From: Opitutaceae bacterium
GTDB taxonomy: Bacteria > Verrucomicrobiota > Verrucomicrobiia > Opitutales > Opitutaceae
Assembly (NCBI GenBank): GCA_018402455.1
Contig: JAGYIG010000011.1
Coordinates: 1-64,000, forward strand
Reading direction: 5' to 3'
Length of the DNA: 64,000 nucleotides
Shown: positions 9,154 through 18,690 of the stretch, one piece after another
Position numbering within the stretch: the first letter of the stretch is position 1
Layout: each line of letters starts with the position of its first letter
The notes under the pieces: model-generated
What the model saw: only the letters and a program-made list of their open reading frames with translations
What the model was told of the DNA's origin: nothing
Databases searched by the model: none
Made by a program: the position numbers and the translations under genes

Positions 9154-11100
9154 TTAGGCGTCGGCTTCGGCCGGGAGGTGCGCCAGGCTCTGCCAGCGCT
9201 GGAGGATGCGGCCCTTGATCTCCTCGGGCGACAGCCCGTTGGCGGCGCGCAGTAGATTTACGCTGCTGCCGTGTTCGATGAACCGATCGGGCCAGCCAAT
9301 GCGCTCGACGGGACAGGCGTCGGTGATTTCCTGTAGGGCCTCTAGCACCGCACTGCCGAAGCCCCCGGTGACGACGTGGTCTTCCATGGTCACCAGCAGC
9401 GAGGAGGACTGGGCCTGCTGGCTGAGCAGCTCCCGGTCCAGGGGCTTGGCGAAGCGGGCATTGACCACGCCCACCGTGATACCTTGTTCCCGTTCGATTT
9501 CTGCCGCGAGGACCAGGGCGTCGGCCACCATCGGGCCCAGGGCCCAGATGTTCAGATTGTATCCGGTTTTGACGACCTCGGCTTGGCCGATTTCCAAACG
9601 CTGCGGAGCGGGTTTGATCGCAACGCCTTCACCGGCTCCGCGCGGGTAGCGGATGAAGGCCGGGCCAGCGTGTTCCAGCGCGGTGTGCAACATGTCCACG
9701 AGCTCATCCTCGTCCTTTGGCTGCATGACGGTCACATTCGGGATGCACCGCAGGTAGGCGATGTCGAACAGGCCGTGGTGGGTGGGGCCGTCGTTGGCGG
9801 AGAGTCCCGCCCGGTCCAAGCAAAAAGTCACCGGCAGGTTCTGCAAGGCGACGTCGTGAATGATCTGATCGTAGCCACGTTGGAGAAAGGTTGAATAGAT
9901 CGCGCAAACCGGACGCATGCCCTTGGTGGCCAGTCCCGCGGCAAACAGGACCGCGTGTTCCTCGGCGATGCCGACATCGAAGAACTGTCGCGGGCACCCT
10001 TTGGCCAGATGAGTCAAACCGGTTCCCGAGGGCATCGCGCCAGTGATGCCGATTACCCGGCCATCAGCCTGAGCAAAACGGGTCAACGCCTGGCCAAACA
10101 CGTCCTGGTAGTTGGGGGGGCCGTCAGCGGGGCGGGTGCTTTCGCCCGTGGCGGGATCGTAAGGGCTCGCCCCGTGGAATTTTTCCGGTGACTTGATCGC
10201 CGCCTCCAGTCCGCGGCCTTTTTTCGTGATGACGTGCAACAGAATCGGTTGGTCGCACGCCTTCGCGAATTCGAGATTCTTGATCAATTCCTCCTGATCG
10301 TGGCCATCGACCGGACCGACGTAGCGCAGGCCAAACTTCTCGAACAATGAGGACTCCATGAAAAAGTCCTTGGTCTCCCGTTTCCACTTCATGTAGACGC
10401 GATGCATGTCGTTTCCGCCGGGCAGGCTGGTAAAGAAACGCTCCAAGTCGTGGTGGATTTTGTTGTAGGTCGGGTTGGTCGATAGCCGATTCAGGTAGTG
10501 GGCAATTGCGCCGACGTTCTTGGCGATCGACCACTCGTTGTCATTGAGAATCACGATCAGGCGTTTGGTCGATCCCACGACGTTATTGAGTGCCTCCAGG
10601 GTCACTCCACAGGTGAACGCGGCGTCCCCGCAGATCGCCACGACATGCTCATCGGTCCCGCGCAGATCTCGGGCGGTGGCCATCCCCAGCGCCGCACTCA
10701 GCGCGGTGCCAGCGTGTCCGGCACCAAAGGCATCATGCTCGCTTTCGGCGCGATAGAGAAATCCGCTCGCCCCGTTGCTGTGCCGGAGCTGGCGGAAAAA
10801 CTCGCCCCCGCGGCCGGTCAGCAGCTTGTGGACGTAACCTTGGTGCGCGACGTCGAATACGAACTGGTCCTCCGGCGAGTCGAACACCCGATGGAGGCCA
10901 ATGCAGAGCTCCACCACGCCAAGATTGGGTCCGACATGGCCCCCCTGCTCGGATGTCACCGCGATGATTTCGTCCCGGATTTCCTGCGCCAGTTGAGGCA
11001 GGGCCTCCGCCGGCAGTGATTTGACGTCACGCGGCCCGGAAATGCCAGCCAGCAGGGAAGTTTGCGAAAAGAGGGGAGTGGATTCAGCCGGTTGGCTCAT
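9154..11100 (-). CDS. dxs: 1-deoxy-D-xylulose-5-phosphate synthase
   Basis: TPP and transketolase-like motifs: GHVGPNLGVVELCIGLHRVFD, GTGLTHLAKGCPRQFFDVGIAEEHAVLFAAG. Confidence 0.93.
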   Translation of the reverse strand: MSQPAESTPLFSQTSLLAGISGPRDVKSLPAEALPQLAQEIRDEIIAVTSEQGGHVGPNLGVVELCIGLHRVFDSPEDQFVFDVAHQGYVHKLLTGRGGEFFRQLRHSNGASGFLYRAESEHDAFGAGHAGTALSAALGMATARDLRGTDEHVVAICGDAAFTCGVTLEALNNVVGSTKRLIVILNDNEWSIAKNVGAIAHYLNRLSTNPTYNKIHHDLERFFTSLPGGNDMHRVYMKWKRETKDFFMESSLFEKFGLRYVGPVDGHDQEELIKNLEFAKACDQPILLHVITKKGRGLEAAIKSPEKFHGASPYDPATGESTRPADGPPNYQDVFGQALTRFAQADGRVIGITGAMPSGTGLTHLAKGCPRQFFDVGIAEEHAVLFAAGLATKGMRPVCAIYSTFLQRGYDQIIHDVALQNLPVTFCLDRAGLSANDGPTHHGLFDIAYLRCIPNVTVMQPKDEDELVDMLHTALEHAGPAFIRYPRGAGEGVAIKPAPQRLEIGQAEVVKTGYNLNIWALGPMVADALVLAAEIEREQGITVGVVNARFAKPLDRELLSQQAQSSSLLVTMEDHVVTGGFGSAVLEALQEITDACPVERIGWPDRFIEHGSSVNLLRAANGLSPEEIKGRILQRWQSLAHLPAEADA

Positions 11101-11122
11101 GCGTTAGGGGGCAGAGAGAAGG

Positions 11123-11374
11123 TCAGTCTTCCGTCTCGGTGGTCTGAAAAGGTTCGAAGCTGTCGCTGCCGTCCTTGTTGCGTTTGAGTTGTTCGATGCG
11201 GAGTTCGGCCGTTTTGAGGTGGGATTCGCAGTGGTGGAGCAGTTGGGTGCCCTGTTCAAACTGCGTCAGCAGATCCGCCAAGGGCACATCGCCTTCCTCC
11301 ATCTGGCTGACGATGATTTCGAGCTTTTCAAGCGCCGCTTCATACGTGAGCTCGGATTCCTTGGGTGTGGCCAT
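11123..11374 (-). CDS. xseB: exodeoxyribonuclease VII small subunit
   Basis: 83 aa, ELTYEAALEKLEIIVSQMEEGDVPLADLLTQFEQGTQL. The reported 701-aa ORF is this gene plus a spurious antisense extension through proS. Confidence 0.92.
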   Translation of the reverse strand: MATPKESELTYEAALEKLEIIVSQMEEGDVPLADLLTQFEQGTQLLHHCESHLKTAELRIEQLKRNKDGSDSFEPFQTTETED

Positions 11375-11491
11375 AAGGGGCCAAGATGCGCTCCCCCCTG
11401 ACCATTTCAATGCAATATACGACTTAAGGGTCTCGGGATTTGAATTCGATTGCTGCGCTGGAAAGGCGATGCTCAGGTTCTCGTTTCCACC

Positions 11492-13258
11492 ATGAAGTAT
11501 TGGTCCAAATTTTTTATCCCCACGCTCAAGGAAAGTCCGGCCGACGCGGAAATCAGTTCTCATCAATTGCTGGTGCGTGCCGGTTTGGTCCGTAAGTTGA
11601 GCGGAGGGCTCTACACGTATATGCCAGCGGGTCTGCGGGTTATGCAAAAAATCACCCAAATCTGTCGCGAGGAGATGGACCGAGCAGATGCCGTTGAGCT
11701 GTGGATGCCCCACGTGCACCCGGCGGAAAATTGGAAAAACGGTCCCCGTTGGGCCGCGGCCCGGGAGATCATGTTTCGGGCCGACCATGCGGGCGACCAG
11801 CACAAGCCCTCTGCCGACCCGGAATTTGTGCTCGGGCCCACCCACGAGGAGGTCATCACGCCGTTGGTCAAAGCTGAAGTCAGCAGCTATCGGGACCTGC
11901 CGAAAAATTTTTATCAGATCGCCACCAAATTCCGAAATGAGATTCGCCCCCGGTATGGTTTGATGCGAGCCCGGGAGTTTGTGATGATGGACGCGTATTC
12001 GTTCGATGTCAGCGACGAAACCTCCGTGGTGGCTTATCATAAAATGAAATCGGCTTATGCCGCCTTTTTCAAACGCGTGGGCGTGTTGGCCATTGCGGTC
12101 GAGGCCGACACCGGGGTCATGGGCGGCAGCTACTCGCATGAGTTCATGGTGCCGGCGGAAGTGGGCGACGACGATGTGATCTACTGCGAGGAGAGTGGCT
12201 ACGCGGCCAACCGGGAAAAGGCGACCAGCGGTTTGGTGCCGGCGGACCTCGCTGATGCGGCAGCGGAGGCAGAGATCGAGAAATTCCCCACCCCGGGGGT
12301 GACGACGATCGCGGGGTTGGCGAAGGCCCCCCACAACGTCCCGGCGGAGGAGCAGTTCAAGACCTTGGTCTACGTGGGGGATGACGGGCTCTTTTTGATC
12401 ATTCTCCGCGGGAACGATGAGTTGGAGGAAGCCAAGTTGAGCGTCCTGGGGTTCACCAAGGTTCGACCCGCCACGCCGGCGGAGATTGAGCCGGTCATGG
12501 GGGCCAAGCCGGGGAGCCTGGGGGCGGTGAAGGGAACGCTGAAGGATCCGACCAAACTGGTGGGGGTGTATGCCGACCACGCCATCAAGCTCATCGGCAA
12601 CGGCACGACCGGGGCCAACGTGGATGGGTTCCACCTGCGCCAGGTCAACGTGGGCCGCGATCTGGCGATCACCGGCTGGGGGGGTTTCCGCACCGTTCGA
12701 GCCGGCGAACCCTGCCCGCAGTGTGGTCAACCGCTCAAAAGCCGCCGCGGCATCGAGGTCGGTCACATTTTTAAACTCGGCACCAAATACGCCGAGTGTT
12801 TCGAGGCGACCTACATGGATGATCAGAAGCAGACGCATCCGCTGGTGATGGGATGCTATGGGATCGGTATCAGCCGCACCCTGCAGGCAGTCATCGAGCA
12901 AAGTCACGATGACAACGGCATCATTTGGCCGTGGGCGGTGGCGCCGTATCAGGTTTTGATCACGCTGCTCGACCCGGCGATGCCGGAAGCTCAGGAGCTG
13001 GCGAAGGCGATCGGCGTCGCCGCGGAACTCGCGGGAGCGGATGTGTTGGTGGACGATCGGGACGAGCGACCGGGGGTTAAGTTCAAGGACGCGGACCTGA
13101 TTGGCTTCCCGCTGCGCGTGACCATCGGAGGCAGAGGACTGAAGGAAGGGATCGTGGAGGTGAAATGGCGTCACGAGTCGGACGTCGCCAAGGTAGCCGT
13201 TGTGGAGGTCGCCAGCCACGTGGCGCAACTGGTGGACGCTCAGACCGCCTTGGCTTGA
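11492..13258 (+). CDS. proS: prolyl-tRNA synthetase
   Basis: MKYWSKFFIPTLKESPADAEISSHQLLVRAGLVRKLSGGLYTYMPAGLRV; class II aaRS motifs; YLD/INS-type insertion. Confidence 0.95.
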   Translation: MKYWSKFFIPTLKESPADAEISSHQLLVRAGLVRKLSGGLYTYMPAGLRVMQKITQICREEMDRADAVELWMPHVHPAENWKNGPRWAAAREIMFRADHAGDQHKPSADPEFVLGPTHEEVITPLVKAEVSSYRDLPKNFYQIATKFRNEIRPRYGLMRAREFVMMDAYSFDVSDETSVVAYHKMKSAYAAFFKRVGVLAIAVEADTGVMGGSYSHEFMVPAEVGDDDVIYCEESGYAANREKATSGLVPADLADAAAEAEIEKFPTPGVTTIAGLAKAPHNVPAEEQFKTLVYVGDDGLFLIILRGNDELEEAKLSVLGFTKVRPATPAEIEPVMGAKPGSLGAVKGTLKDPTKLVGVYADHAIKLIGNGTTGANVDGFHLRQVNVGRDLAITGWGGFRTVRAGEPCPQCGQPLKSRRGIEVGHIFKLGTKYAECFEATYMDDQKQTHPLVMGCYGIGISRTLQAVIEQSHDDNGIIWPWAVAPYQVLITLLDPAMPEAQELAKAIGVAAELAGADVLVDDRDERPGVKFKDADLIGFPLRVTIGGRGLKEGIVEVKWRHESDVAKVAVVEVASHVAQLVDAQTALA

Positions 13259-13336
13259 TCAAGATACTCCACCTGATTCTTGACCAGAGGGGACTCCCGC
13301 GTAGGGTCCGTTCGATCGGGCCCGGCCCGCTCCGGC

Positions 13337-13642
13337 ATGACCATAGACGAAGCTCAAACCACGACTGCACCCATTAGCGAAACGGCCGAAACGACGGCGT
13401 TGGTTGGACCGTGGAAGGTCGTGGTGCTCAACGATCCGGTTAATCTGATGAGTTATGTCGTCTTGGTGTTTCGGAAAGTATTCGGGTTCGGTGAATCCCG
13501 GGCGCGCAAACACATGCTGGAGGTTCATGAAGTGGGACGTTCGATCGTTTGGTGCGGCCTGCGGGAGCAGGCGGAACACTTCGCATTTATCCTGCAACAG
13601 TGGCACCTGACCGCCATTCTGGAACGCAATGAAACGGATTGA
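13337..13642 (+). CDS. clpS: ATP-dependent Clp protease adaptor ClpS
   Basis: WKVVVLNDPVNLMSYVVLVFRKVFGFGESRARKHMLEVHEVGRSIVWCGLREQAE. Confidence 0.9.
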   Translation: MTIDEAQTTTAPISETAETTALVGPWKVVVLNDPVNLMSYVVLVFRKVFGFGESRARKHMLEVHEVGRSIVWCGLREQAEHFAFILQQWHLTAILERNETD

Positions 13643-14084
13643 GGTGAAGCTCAGTCTGGCCGTGGTGGCGCCGCTGCTCGACGTCATCAAGGCGGTCAGT
13701 GAGTCCCTTGATGACCAGCTGGCCGCGGCCGTCCAACTGGAACGCATCGATGTGGATCTCCGCAAAGCGTGGCGCGATGAGCTGGTGGCTTCGCAGAATG
13801 GCGACGTGCAAAGTCTTTTGGCGCTGTTCGATTCGGACTTTTTCGCCTCCGGGGTCGTCAATTTCGATGAGGACAATGCCGATGCCATCCTGCGGGCGTG
13901 TGCCGCGGTGCGCCTTCGCCTGAAGGATCACTACTTAAACGACATGGCGGACGAAGCCTTGGAATCCGGTGAGGTGGCGCTCGAGGTCCTGACGGTGGAC
14001 CAACGGCGCTATTTTATGTGCTACCTCTTCCTCGCCACGGTGCAGGAGTTGGTGATCGAACACCTGGAGCCCTCGGTTTCGTAG
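13629..14084 (+). CDS. hypothetical protein overlapping clpS (possible DUF2017-like)
   Basis: 151-aa acidic helical ORF overlapping the clpS 3' end by 14 bp; family assignment is tentative and based partly on the clpS context. Confidence 0.65.
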   Translation: MKRIEVKLSLAVVAPLLDVIKAVSESLDDQLAAAVQLERIDVDLRKAWRDELVASQNGDVQSLLALFDSDFFASGVVNFDEDNADAILRACAAVRLRLKDHYLNDMADEALESGEVALEVLTVDQRRYFMCYLFLATVQELVIEHLEPSVS

Positions 14085-14239
14085 CATTCTTTTCGCCACC
14101 GCAGAACCGGGTTTACCGGGCTGGGAGGCAACCGTTCTTTCCCGCGCGATCCGGTGGGGCATGCGGTTGGCCATCGTGGAGCAGTCGTCCCCCCGGGCCC
14201 GATCGACCTCCAGGACTACGAGGTCTTAGCGTTTGACGA

Positions 14240-14425
14240 ATGCCGGGGGTGGCCTACCTTTACGGTTCACACCCTGCTGTGTTCGAGGTGTCTTTTACCG
14301 CTCTTCGCCTTTGAGATTCTTCGGGAACCGAGAGGTGATGGTGATTGCCGGGCCGTAAATCGGAAGGCAGGAGCCATTGCCGGAGGTGCCCACCTTAATG
14401 TAAAAAGGTCCTGAGCCTTTTGACA
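14240..14425 (+). ncRNA. candidate structured intergenic RNA (6S-like hypothesis)
   Basis: About 350-bp gap without a credible CDS; TTTACGG (near 14260) pairs with CCGTAAA (near 14353), GGTGG/CCACC outer pairing, CCTGC/GCAGG pairing beside TGTGTTCG, TTC-TTCGG-GAA hairpin, and a terminator-like AAAAGG-TCCTGAG-CCTTTT at 14403-14421. Confidence 0.35.
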
Positions 14426-14463
14426 TACGGCACGAGTGGGGTGTGACCCTTTTTCAAAAACCC

Positions 14464-14802
14464 ATGACGCCCGCCTTCTACCACGTCCTCCATATCGTCT
14501 CCCTCATCGTGCTTACCGGCGGTATTTTCTACGGTTTTGCCGGATCGCCGGACACGCGGAAAAAGGTACTGCTGATCACCGGCATCGCGAGCATCGTTCA
14601 GTTGGTCAGTGGGGTGGGCCTTCTTCACAAGCTGGGCTATGGCTTTCCGGCGTGGGCCATCGTCAAACTGGTCTGCTGGTTGGCGCTGAGTGCCTTGGCT
14701 GGGATTGGCTATCGCCAGCGCGGTAGGGCCGGGCTGTTTATGCTCATCGTGGTGGCCATCGTGGCCGTGGCCGTTTCGGCGGTGTATTACCGCGCCTTCT
14801 GA
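14464..14802 (+). CDS. hypothetical membrane protein
   Basis: Four predicted TM segments (FYHVLHIVSLIVLTGGIFYGF, LLITGIASIVQLVSGVGLL, LVCWLALSALAGIGY, LFMLIVVAIVAVAVSAVYY). Confidence 0.7.
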   Translation: MTPAFYHVLHIVSLIVLTGGIFYGFAGSPDTRKKVLLITGIASIVQLVSGVGLLHKLGYGFPAWAIVKLVCWLALSALAGIGYRQRGRAGLFMLIVVAIVAVAVSAVYYRAF

Positions 14803-14821
14803 TTCTGCGGCGGTCTCTAGC

Positions 14822-17005
14822 ATGAGTGCCCAGCCTCTCTGTGGTGTCTGGGTCGACCGGGAGGGCACGGTCTGGACCAGTCGAGCCAGCCCGGCGGGCC
14901 GCGTGGAATCCTCGGAGCGTGGCCGGTGGTTTGCGTGGCTGGCGCACAAACCTGACGAGGTCCTTGACGACCAAATCGAACTGACCGCTTTGGCGGGGCC
15001 GGGCGCTTTTACCGTTCTCGCTGAGACGGAGATCTTGGCTGCGCACACGACCATGGTGAAACAGCTGCGGGGCAAGCTGCCGGTCGACACCGTCACCCCG
15101 CTGGAGTCCCAATACCTGCTGCAATCCCGGCAACGATTGTTTGCCGACGTAAAATTCTCCGAGTTGCGCCGCTGTCAGTTGGACATCGAAACCGCTTCGA
15201 GCGGCGGCGATTTCAGTGACCCCACCAAGCCCGGGGACCGGGTGTTGGCGGTGGGACTAAGATGCGGAGACCGGGACCGAACGCTGGTCCTGGCAGAAGA
15301 CTCGGATCGGGCAGAGCAGGAGTTGTTGGAGCGCTTGAATACGGTGCTGGCCGAAGAGGATCCGGACACCTTGGAAGGGCACAATATCTACAAATTCGAT
15401 TTGGACTTCCTGCGCCAGCGGGCAAAGCGGCTCAAGGTGCCCTGTGCGTGGGGGCGCTTCAACCAGCTCGCCAAGTTTCGCAACAGTCGGTTCAAGGTGG
15501 CCGAACGCTGGATCGATTTCCCCCGTTGCGACCTTCCCGGTCGCACGGTGGTGGACACGTTCCTCTTGGTTCAACTTTACGACATTACAACCCGGGAACT
15601 GCTGGCCTTTGGCCTGAAGGACGTGGCCAAACACTTTGGCATAACGCCCGCGGACGGAGGGGATCGCACCTACTTGACCGGCAACAAAATCCATCAGGCC
15701 TTCGTGGCGGATCGCGCTGCTTTTCTGGCCTATCTGGCCGATGATTTACGTGAGACCAAGGGGATCGCGGATCGATTGCTGCCGACTTACTTCGAGCAAG
15801 TGCGCACCTTCCCGATCAGCTTGCAGGAGGCGACGCTGCGCGGTACGACGGGCAAGATTGATCTGCTGTTTTTGGAGCACTACTACCACGCGCGACAGGC
15901 GACCCCCATTCCGCCGATCGTGGCGCCGTTCGAGGGCGGCTACACCCGCAGTTTTCAGGAAGGGGTGTTTCGGCAGGTGCTGCACTTCGACGTCGCCTCC
16001 CTTTACCCTAGCCTGTTGCTGCACCTGGGGCGGAATCCCGCCCCTGACGTGCTCGGTGTATTCATTCCCTTGTTACGGAGCCTCCGCGAGTATCGGTTGC
16101 GCTACAAACAGTTGGCCCGCACCGCGGCCGATGCGGACGAGAGAGCGGAGGCCGATGCCCGCCAGGCCAGCTTCAAGATTTTGATCAACTCCTTTTACGG
16201 CTATCTGGGATTTGCGGGAGCCCGGTTTGGGGATGGGGCGCTGGCCGCGGAAGTCACGCGTCGGGGCCGGGAGTTGTTGCAGGCGTTGATCGATCGCCTG
16301 ATGGCCCTGGGGGCAACCATTCTGGAGGCCGATACGGACGGCATCTACCTGGCGAGTGCGGAGCACTTTGCGGCGCCGGAGGTCTTGTTGGATCAGGTGT
16401 CGGAGGTGCTGCCGGAGGGGATTGAGCTGGAATACGACGGGCGCTATGAAGCGATGTTCTGCTACAAAGCGAAGAACTACGCGCTCTTCGACGGGGAGAA
16501 GATCACGTTGCGGGGCAGCGCGCTGCGGTCCCGCGGTATGGAGCCCTTCCTGAAGCGGCTCAGTGACAGTTTGATCGCCAATCTGCTTGGCGCGGGCGGC
16601 GAGTCGCCGACGGATCTGGTGCTGCACTATCGTCAGGCCATTGCGGATTTCACGCTTCCCGTGGCCGAGTTGGCCAAGACTGAAACCCTCAGCTCCAATC
16701 CGGAAAGCTATGAGCGATTTGTAGCCGAAGGGGGCAAACCTAGGCGGGCGCCGGCGGAGGTCGCGTTGCGCCTCAATCCCCGGCCCCGGATGGGGGATCG
16801 GGTGGCCTACTACATCGGCCCGCGCCAGTCGGGCCAGACGACCAACTGGCAACGGGCCCGGGCCGTGACGGATTTTGATCCTCATCTTGCTCCCTACGAT
16901 CCGAAGTTCTACCTCAAGAAATTGGACGAATGGGTCACGAAATACCGCGCTTACTTGGATGGCGAAAAACTGCGCCCGGTCGGGGAACAGGGCGAATTGT
17001 TCTGA
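14822..17005 (+). CDS. family-B DNA polymerase with 3'-5' exonuclease motifs
   Basis: Exo I CQLDIETAS, Exo II EGHNIYKFDLDFL, Exo III YLADDLRET; Pol A DVASLYPSLLLH, Pol B KILINSFYGYLG, Pol C EADTDGIYL. Confidence 0.92.
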   Translation: MSAQPLCGVWVDREGTVWTSRASPAGRVESSERGRWFAWLAHKPDEVLDDQIELTALAGPGAFTVLAETEILAAHTTMVKQLRGKLPVDTVTPLESQYLLQSRQRLFADVKFSELRRCQLDIETASSGGDFSDPTKPGDRVLAVGLRCGDRDRTLVLAEDSDRAEQELLERLNTVLAEEDPDTLEGHNIYKFDLDFLRQRAKRLKVPCAWGRFNQLAKFRNSRFKVAERWIDFPRCDLPGRTVVDTFLLVQLYDITTRELLAFGLKDVAKHFGITPADGGDRTYLTGNKIHQAFVADRAAFLAYLADDLRETKGIADRLLPTYFEQVRTFPISLQEATLRGTTGKIDLLFLEHYYHARQATPIPPIVAPFEGGYTRSFQEGVFRQVLHFDVASLYPSLLLHLGRNPAPDVLGVFIPLLRSLREYRLRYKQLARTAADADERAEADARQASFKILINSFYGYLGFAGARFGDGALAAEVTRRGRELLQALIDRLMALGATILEADTDGIYLASAEHFAAPEVLLDQVSEVLPEGIELEYDGRYEAMFCYKAKNYALFDGEKITLRGSALRSRGMEPFLKRLSDSLIANLLGAGGESPTDLVLHYRQAIADFTLPVAELAKTETLSSNPESYERFVAEGGKPRRAPAEVALRLNPRPRMGDRVAYYIGPRQSGQTTNWQRARAVTDFDPHLAPYDPKFYLKKLDEWVTKYRAYLDGEKLRPVGEQGELF

Positions 17006-18690
17006 ATCGGTCGGGGCTCAGCCAACGGAGTGATCCCGTAGCGCACCATTCGTACCAGTTCGATGCCGTCGCGCAGTCCCACGTTGGAACCGCCAATTTC
17101 CCGCCACGCGATATCGAGGTTAAGGGTCTGAAGTCCATCCGCCTGGGCTGCCAGCAACAATTCAAGGTCGAACGCGTAGCCCGATTCCCGCCACCCCGCC
17201 TGGTCCCGATGGCGCCACCAACGCGCCGGGATCAATTTAAAACCGCACTGACTGTCTCGGGCCGAAAGTCTGAGCTGGCGTCGGGCCCACCAGGCAAACC
17301 AACTGCCGGTCTTTTGTCTCAGCCAGTCCCGATGCACCGGATACGCCGAGTTGCCGTGATAGCGGTTGGCGGCAACGAGCGGTAAGTCAGCGGTTTGGGC
17401 CAGGGCCAACGTTGCCCCGCGCACCACCGTGCTCGCGTCGACCGCACCGTCGGCATCGACGAATCCCAACCACCGCGCCGTGGCAGAGCTCCGGCGCCAG
17501 CCGTGATAGACGGCGCCGCCCTTGCCCTCGTGCCGAGGGAGTCGAACCAGCGGACGAAGAAACTCAAATCGAGCCCGAATCGACTCTACGATTCCGTGGG
17601 TCGCGGTGGGCTCGGGCTCTGGCGATCCGTCGTCAACCACGATGACTTCGAGGGAGAGTTCTGCATGTTGGATTGCCGCACAGAGTTCGGTGAGAAACCC
17701 GGGCAGGCGCTGGGATTCGCACCAGCAGGGAATGACCAGGCAAAGATCGGGGCCGATATCCCCCAAGTGTGGGGCAAGCCCACCGGTTGCAATCGGCGCC
17801 GACTCCGGGTGGGTGGCAAAAACCCCGTAGTACGGATCGTCTCCGAGCAGATCCCGCAACTTTTCGTTGGGCAGTAAAATGGCCGCCGTGGAAAGAGCAT
17901 CGGCCAGGGCGGCGCTGGGTGCGAGCACCAAGGATTGAGGTCGAGTCGGGTGTTCGCCCGCCGTGCCAATGATGTGTCCTGGTTGAAATCCGTCACCGGA
18001 GGCGCCCAGGGCAAAGGGGGCTTTGAGTTGAAGGGTGGGGGGACCGGGGGACTGGGGCAGGTGCAGCGTCCAATCCTCGCCGGCGCCATCGGGAGAAGGC
18101 CCCAGCACCAACAAGCTGGAGCCGCCGCCGCTGAGCACGGCTGTCGTGATTTCCCATTCGAGCAACAGCTCCGCCAGGGCGTCGAGCGCGGCTCCCTTAC
18201 CGATCGCCCCCAGGTCCAGCCAGCGTCGGCCGGTGAGCTTGGTCACTCGTGGTTGATCCGGATCGATGGCCAGCACCGGCTCGCGATCGTCGGCGGTCGG
18301 GGCCGGAATCCCGCCGAGATGGCGGGGAACGGGTTGGGCTTTGGCCATCAGGGCGGCGTGGCCCGCGAAGGGATCGAAGGCTTCCTCGGTCGCGCCGGAC
18401 ACCTCCACGGCATCCAACAAACAGCGATGGGTGATGTCAGCGATGCGGAATGATTCCCCTGCCGCGGCTCGGTTGATGCGGGTGACATCGCTGCCTTCCT
18501 GATAAAAACTTAGCCGTTCCTCCAATCGATCAAGCAGGCGAAAGGCCTCTTCGGCAATGGGCCGTAGGGCGCTGCCATCCGCCGGGGGCGCGAGGTGCAG
18601 GACAAACTTTGTCGCCATGGCCTCGTGTTCGAATCGATCCAGTTGATCGAGCCCGACCAAGCGAATGAGGGATGCGGGGGGGGAGGTCAT
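16951..18690 (-). CDS. ApbE-like FAD:protein FMN transferase domain fused to a family-2 glycosyltransferase domain
   Basis: N-terminal ApbE motifs (FDPFAG, WLDLGAIGKGAALDALAELL, GHIIGTAGEHPTR, ADALSTAAILL), then GT2 (LCLVIPCWCESQRLPGFL...LEVIVVDDGSPE...FVDADGAVD) in one uninterrupted ORF. Confidence 0.85.
   Translation of the reverse strand: MTSPPASLIRLVGLDQLDRFEHEAMATKFVLHLAPPADGSALRPIAEEAFRLLDRLEERLSFYQEGSDVTRINRAAAGESFRIADITHRCLLDAVEVSGATEEAFDPFAGHAALMAKAQPVPRHLGGIPAPTADDREPVLAIDPDQPRVTKLTGRRWLDLGAIGKGAALDALAELLLEWEITTAVLSGGGSSLLVLGPSPDGAGEDWTLHLPQSPGPPTLQLKAPFALGASGDGFQPGHIIGTAGEHPTRPQSLVLAPSAALADALSTAAILLPNEKLRDLLGDDPYYGVFATHPESAPIATGGLAPHLGDIGPDLCLVIPCWCESQRLPGFLTELCAAIQHAELSLEVIVVDDGSPEPEPTATHGIVESIRARFEFLRPLVRLPRHEGKGGAVYHGWRRSSATARWLGFVDADGAVDASTVVRGATLALAQTADLPLVAANRYHGNSAYPVHRDWLRQKTGSWFAWWARRQLRLSARDSQCGFKLIPARWWRHRDQAGWRESGYAFDLELLLAAQADGLQTLNLDIAWREIGGSNVGLRDGIELVRMVRYGITPLAEPRPIQNNSPCSPTGRSFSPSK

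Noticed and set aside
11375-13228. Long minus-strand ORF antisense to proS (part of the 701-aa ORF)
   Set aside because: proS on the plus strand is unambiguous; the antisense frame is open because of GC-rich codon bias. Only the last 83 codons (xseB) are real.
14340-14385. SRP RNA domain IV-like string (ATCGGAAGGCAGGAGCC)
   Set aside because: Diverges from the conserved GTCCGGAAGGAAGCAGCC at key positions and the flanking helix does not fit.
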